NCBI GenBank assembly: GCA_037445085.1 | Contig: JBBILG010000010.1 | Location: 1 to 28,143, forward strand | Length of the DNA stretch: 28,143 nt | Source of the DNA: JBBILG01 sp037445085 | GTDB lineage: Bacteria > Pseudomonadota > Gammaproteobacteria > Burkholderiales > Methylophilaceae | Direction of reading: 5' to 3' | The notes under the pieces: generated by a model | The model's database searches: none | The model's input: only the letters and a program-made list of their open reading frames with translations | Told to the model about the DNA's origin: nothing | Part shown: piece by piece, positions 23,685 to 28,143 of the stretch | Layout: every line of letters begins with the position of its first letter | Position numbering within the stretch: position 1 is the first letter of the stretch | Position numbers and translations under genes: made by a program

Positions 23685-24308
23685 GTGTATAGCATGCATC
23701 CTTCCCTGCGCATCGTCTGCCTGATTCTGCTGGCAGCGGCCATCCAGTTCATGCCGGGCTGGCTGCTGGCCGCCACCGGTGCAGCACTCGCCGCTGCCGC
23801 GCTCGCGCACGATCCACGGCTCCTGTGCCGCACCCTGCTACGCTCACGCTGGCTGCTGCTGACCCTGCTGCTGGTGTACGCCTTCGCCACGCCGGGCGTG
23901 TACGTCGCCGGCTGGCCCTACCATTACGCGCCCACCTACGAGGGCATCGCCGGCGGCGCCTTGCAGGCCGGCCGCCTTGCGGTCATGCTGACCGCACTCG
24001 CCCTGCTGCTGGGCACCACGGCGCGCGATGATCTGGTCGCCGGCCTCTACCCCTTGCTGCTGCCCCTGCGCCTCCTCGGCCTGCGGCCGGAACGTTTCGC
24101 CGCTCGCCTGTGGCTGACGCTGCATTACGTGGAGCAGGCGCCGCCGCGCACGCACGGCAACCCGTGGGTGCGTCTGGAACAGCTTGCGGCGGCGCGCGAC
24201 ACGGACGAGGTGGAGCGCATCCGCTTCAGCGTGCCGCGCTATGCGCGCCGCGACTGGCTGGTGACTGCGGGGCTGGCGCTGCTGCCGCTGGCCTGGTGGC
24301 TTGCATGA
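23685..24308 (+). CDS. Predicted membrane protein, EcfT/CbiQ-like
   Basis: The 207-residue protein has about five hydrophobic segments (around residues 8-27, 28-41, 50-70, 92-110, 115-130 and the C-terminus). It resembles the T component of ECF-type transporters in its layout and in a TLHYVEQAP region where the coupling helices would be. In such transporters this subunit links ATPases to a substrate-binding S component, but neither is encoded nearby. The start is GTG at 23685 or ATG at 23694, both jammed against the preceding hairpin with no ribosome site. It overlaps truA by 4 bp (ATGA, 24305-24308). I am confident it is a real gene; the family assignment is moderate. Confidence 0.7.
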   Translation: MYSMHPSLRIVCLILLAAAIQFMPGWLLAATGAALAAAALAHDPRLLCRTLLRSRWLLLTLLLVYAFATPGVYVAGWPYHYAPTYEGIAGGALQAGRLAVMLTALALLLGTTARDDLVAGLYPLLLPLRLLGLRPERFAARLWLTLHYVEQAPPRTHGNPWVRLEQLAAARDTDEVERIRFSVPRYARRDWLVTAGLALLPLAWWLA

Positions 24309-25096
24309 GAATCGCACTCGGTCTGGAATATGACGGTGGCCGGTTCTGCGGCTGGCAGAGCCAGGCCGGCGGCTGCGGGGTGCAGGATGCGCTGCAGCGC
24401 GCCGTTGCCGCAGTGGCCGGCCATGCGGTCAGTGTGGCCGCCGCCGGCCGCACCGATGCCGGCGTGCATGCCCTGACCCAGGTGGCGCATTTCGACACCG
24501 GCGCCGTGCGGCCGCTCGGCGCCTGGGTGCGCGGGGTGAACGCCGGACTGCCCGCCGGGGTGCGCGTGCTGTGGGCCGCGGAGGTGGGAGAGGCGTTCCA
24601 CGCCCGTTTTTCGGCACGCCAGCGCAGCTACCAGTACCTGCTCGTCAACCGGCCGGTGGCGCCGGCGGTGCTGGCGGGCAAGGCCGGCTGGTTCCACCTG
24701 CCGCTCGATATGGAGCGCATGCGGCAGGCAGCCCGTCATCTGCTCGGCGAGCACGACTTCAGCGCCTTCCGCGCCGCCGAATGCCAGGCGAAATCGCCGG
24801 TCAAGCAGCTCGTGCTGGCCGAGGTGCGCCGCGCCGGCGACTGCCTGCTGTTCGAATTCAGCGCCGGCGCCTTCCTGCACCACCAGGTGCGCAACATGGT
24901 GGGCGCGCTGGTCTATGTCGGCAAGGGGCGCTATCCCCCCGAGTGGCTGGCGGAGCTGCTGGCCTCGCGCGACCGCCGCCGGGCGCCGCCGACTTTCGCG
25001 CCGGACGGGCTTTATCTCGCCGGCATCGAATACGACGCTGCCTGGGGGCTGCCCGCCACCCGGCGCAGCCTGGGCGCCCTGCTGCCGGCCGGCTGA
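24305..25096 (+). CDS. truA: tRNA pseudouridine(38-40) synthase
   Basis: TruA converts uridines 38-40 in the anticodon stem of tRNAs to pseudouridine. The 263-residue protein begins MRIALGLEYDGGRFCGWQSQ and has AAGRTDAGVHALTQVAHFDT, where Asp51 is the catalytic aspartate. RQRSYQYLLVNRP and FEFSAGAFLHHQVRNMVGALVYVGKG follow, all conserved in TruA. The ATG overlaps the EcfT-like stop. trpF starts 50 bp later; that gap contains an AGCGG/CCGCT stem and a T6 run 14 bp further, too far apart for a normal terminator. The fimV-truA-trpF order is typical of this bacterial class. Confidence 0.96.
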   Translation: MRIALGLEYDGGRFCGWQSQAGGCGVQDALQRAVAAVAGHAVSVAAAGRTDAGVHALTQVAHFDTGAVRPLGAWVRGVNAGLPAGVRVLWAAEVGEAFHARFSARQRSYQYLLVNRPVAPAVLAGKAGWFHLPLDMERMRQAARHLLGEHDFSAFRAAECQAKSPVKQLVLAEVRRAGDCLLFEFSAGAFLHHQVRNMVGALVYVGKGRYPPEWLAELLASRDRRRAPPTFAPDGLYLAGIEYDAAWGLPATRRSLGALLPAG

Positions 25097-25146
25097 CAGC
25101 GGCCGGGCTTTCCGCTAACCTGACATTTTTTCCGCAGGACCCCTCC

Positions 25147-25756
25147 GTGCGCACCCGTGTCAAGATCTGCGGCATCACCCGCATCGAGGATGCTCTGTCC
25201 GCCGCCGCCTGCGGCTGCGATGCCATCGGTCTTGTGTTCTACACCAGAAGCCCGCGCTTCGTCACGCCGCGGCGCGCGGCGGAGATCGTCGCCGCGCTGC
25301 CGCCCTTCGTCAGCGCGGTGGGCCTGTTCGTCGACGCGCCGGCGGAGGAGGTGCGCGCGGTGGGCGGGCTGGTGCAGCTCGACCTGTTGCAGTTCCATGG
25401 CGAGGAGTCGCCCGACTACTGCCGCCAGTTCGGCAAGCCTTATCTCAAGGCGGTGCGCGTCAGGCCGGGGACAAATTTGCTACAATACGCGGCCGCCCAT
25501 GCCGGAGCCAGTGGGTTGCTGCTGGATGCCTATGCGGAGGGGGTGCCGGGCGGTACCGGGATGACCTTCGACTGGGCGCTGATCCCGGCGGATCTGCCCG
25601 TGCCGGTCATCCTGGCCGGAGGGCTCGATGCTGCCAACGTGGCGGAGGCGGTGCGCCGGGTGCGCCCGTATGCGGTGGATGTGAGCGGCGGCGTGGAGCG
25701 GGAAAAGGGAATCAAGGACGCGGAGAGGATCGCCGCGTTCATGCGAGGAGAGCGTG

Positions 25757-25770
<14 letters not shown>
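25147..25770 (+). CDS. trpF: Phosphoribosylanthranilate isomerase
   Basis: It isomerises phosphoribosylanthranilate to CdRP in tryptophan synthesis, a beta/alpha barrel. The 207-residue protein starts RTRVKICGITRIEDA, with the catalytic Cys in KICGIT, then GLVFYTRSPRFVTP, QFHGEESPDYC, LLLDAYAEGVPGGTG with the general-acid Asp, ILAGGLDAANV and VDVSGGVEREKGIKD. The GTG at 25147 is supported by AGGA 7 nt upstream and by the family N-terminus. Its end overlaps trpB by 14 bp, so the two are coupled. A TGCTACAAT extended -10-like sequence lies within the gene at 25478-25486. Confidence 0.96.
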
Positions 25771-26959
<1,189 letters not shown>

Positions 26960-26964
26960 ATCCC

Positions 26965-27765
26965 ATGTCACGCATCCAGACCACTTTCGACAAACTCCGC
27001 CAGCAGGGCAGGAAAGCCCTGATCCCCTACATCACCGCCGGCGATCCCCGCCCCGGCATTACCGTCGAACTGATGCACGTCATGGTGAGGAACGGTGCCG
27101 ATGCCATCGAACTGGGCGTGCCGTTTTCCGACCCCATGGCGGACGGCCCGGTGATCCAGCGCGCCAGCGAACGCGCCCTGGCGCATGGCGTCAGCCTGCG
27201 CGACGTGCTCGGCATGGTGGCCGAGTTCCGTCGCAGCGACACCGCCACTCCGGTGGTGCTGATGGGTTACGCCAACCCGGTGGAGGCCATGGGCTATGAA
27301 ACGTTCTCCACCCTGGCCGCGGCGAGCGGGGTGGACGGCGTGCTCACGGTGGACTACCCGCCGGAAGAATGCGCCGACTTCGTGGCGGTGCTGAAGGCGC
27401 GGGGTCTCGACACCATTTTCCTGCTCTCGCCCACCACCGAGCCGGTCCGCGTGGACAGCATTGTGCGCGCGGCCAGCGGCTTCATCTATTACGTATCGCT
27501 GCGTGGCGTCACCGGCGCCGCGCATCTGGATGTCTCCGACGTGGCGCGGAAGGTGGCGGCCATCCGCAACAGCACCTCCCTGCCCATCGGCGTCGGCTTC
27601 GGCGTGCGCGATGCCGCCACCGCCCGGCAGGTGGCGGCGATTGCCGATGCCGTGGTGGTCGGCAGCCGCACCGTGCAGGAGATCGAAAATTCCGGGGAGG
27701 GAGAAGTCGTCGCCAATGTCGGCAGGCTGATCGCCGAACTGCGCGTCGCCATCGACGCCCACTGA
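26965..27765 (+). CDS. trpA: Tryptophan synthase alpha chain
   Basis: TrpA cleaves indole-glycerol phosphate to indole and glyceraldehyde-3-phosphate. The 266-residue barrel begins MSRIQTTFDKLRQQGRKALI, with IPYITAGDP, DAIELGVPFSDPMADGPVIQ carrying the catalytic Glu and Asp, VLMGYANPVEAMG, VDYPPEE, and GVGFGVRDAATA and VVGSRTVQEIE binding the substrate phosphate. Five bases separate it from trpB, consistent with the coupled complex. accD follows after 13 bp. Confidence 0.98.
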   Translation: MSRIQTTFDKLRQQGRKALIPYITAGDPRPGITVELMHVMVRNGADAIELGVPFSDPMADGPVIQRASERALAHGVSLRDVLGMVAEFRRSDTATPVVLMGYANPVEAMGYETFSTLAAASGVDGVLTVDYPPEECADFVAVLKARGLDTIFLLSPTTEPVRVDSIVRAASGFIYYVSLRGVTGAAHLDVSDVARKVAAIRNSTSLPIGVGFGVRDAATARQVAAIADAVVVGSRTVQEIENSGEGEVVANVGRLIAELRVAIDAH

Positions 27766-27778
27766 GAGGGATTGCACC

Positions 27779-28143
27779 ATGAGCTGGCTACAGAAACTGC
27801 TACCCCCCAAGATCAAGCGCAGCCTCGGCGAAAACCGGAAGACCGTGCCGGAAGGGCTGTGGAGCAAGTGCACTTCCTGCGAGGCGGTACTGTACCGCAC
27901 CGATCTGGAGAATAACCAAGAGGTCTGCCCCAAGTGCGGCCACCACAACCGCATTTCCGCGCGCAAGCGGCTGGATACCGTGCTCGACGCGGAAGGTCGC
28001 TTCGAGATCGGCGCGGAAGTGACGCCGCTGGATCCTCTGAAATTCAAGGATAGCCGGCGCTATACGGAACGTCTCAAGGCCAGCCAGACGGAGACCGGGG
28101 AAACCGACGCGCTGGTGGTGATGCAGGGCGCCATCAAGACCAT
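27779..28143 (+). CDS. accD: Acetyl-CoA carboxylase carboxyltransferase, beta subunit (5' part)
   Basis: The frame opens at the ATG at 27779 and continues past the window edge, so only about 121 residues are visible. The start MSWLQKLLPPKIK and the zinc ribbon with Cys31, Cys34, Cys50 and Cys53 (CTSC and CPKC) identify AccD, which with AccA transfers carboxyl to acetyl-CoA in fatty-acid synthesis. FKDSRRYTERLKASQ and ETDALVVMQGAIKT begin the crotonase-like part. A GAGAGGG ribosome-site candidate lies about 7-10 nt upstream. The trpA-accD neighbourhood is common in betaproteobacteria. Confidence 0.96.
   Translation, partial: MSWLQKLLPPKIKRSLGENRKTVPEGLWSKCTSCEAVLYRTDLENNQEVCPKCGHHNRISARKRLDTVLDAEGRFEIGAEVTPLDPLKFKDSRRYTERLKASQTETGETDALVVMQGAIKT

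Noticed and set aside
22020..23810. A 596-codon open frame antisense to fimV
   Set aside because: Arises from the GC-rich, acidic repeat-like fimV region; sequence is Arg/Gly-rich and low complexity.
25097..25146. Possible terminator after truA
   Set aside because: The AGCGG/CCGCT stem is short and the T run is about 14 bp away, so it does not form a standard terminator.

Overview
The window looks like a chromosomal stretch of a GC-rich betaproteobacterium, probably near the Nitrosomonadales. The basis is the strong GC bias, the familiar betaproteobacterial order leuC-leuD-leuB ... asd-fimV-truA-trpF-trpB-trpA-accD, and protein sequences that look betaproteobacterial throughout. A family or genus cannot be named from the sequence alone. 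A 10-base run of N at 1645-1654 and several frame breaks, including breaks in normally essential or conserved genes (leuB, fimV), suggest a draft or metagenome assembly. Some breaks may therefore be sequence errors and not biology.

Layout. 1-164: the outer end of an IS21-like element abuts the last 33 codons of an integron-type tyrosine recombinase that has lost its catalytic tyrosine. 161-2514: a membrane sensor kinase (LapD/MoxY-like sensor, HAMP, PAS, HisKA_3) and its NarL-type response regulator, overlapping by ATGA. 2549-6132, minus strand: a lipoprotein, a glycine-zipper protein, a SpoIIAA-like protein coupled to an EamA transporter, and an orphan Rieske oxygenase. 6361-8995, plus strand: a degraded locus made of a small periplasmic binding-protein-like gene, a truncated porin-like gene and a GGDEF-EAL gene with internal deletions and frameshifts.

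9193-14357: an arginine block, argD-argF-argG, then citramalate synthase cimA. argD is preceded by an intrinsic terminator, and argF and argG are separated by a leader with three predicted hairpins. 14329-15115: a minus-strand XRE/MLTR-type regulator with a 2-nt frame break, divergent from leuC with overlapping candidate promoters. 15254-18436: leuC, leuD and leuB, where leuB lacks about 37 nt. 18531-19473: ppnP, yajQ and an entericidin-like lipoprotein, placed between leuB and asd. 19502-28143: asd, fimV (frameshift near the N-terminus and an A11 tract), an EcfT/CbiQ-like membrane protein, truA, trpF, trpB, trpA and the 5' part of accD.

Functionally the right two thirds is amino-acid biosynthesis: arginine from N-acetylornithine, the citramalate and isopropylmalate pathways to isoleucine and leucine, aspartate semialdehyde, and the last steps of tryptophan. 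These are mixed with a pole-organising protein, a tRNA modification enzyme and fatty-acid synthesis. The left third is accessory: mobile-element debris, signalling, envelope proteins and a decaying c-di-GMP locus. The most unusual items are the IS/integrase scar fused to the kinase start, the broken binding protein-porin-GGDEF/EAL locus, the argF-argG leader, the leuB deletion and the fimV poly-A tract. I see no CRISPR array, tRNA or rRNA.
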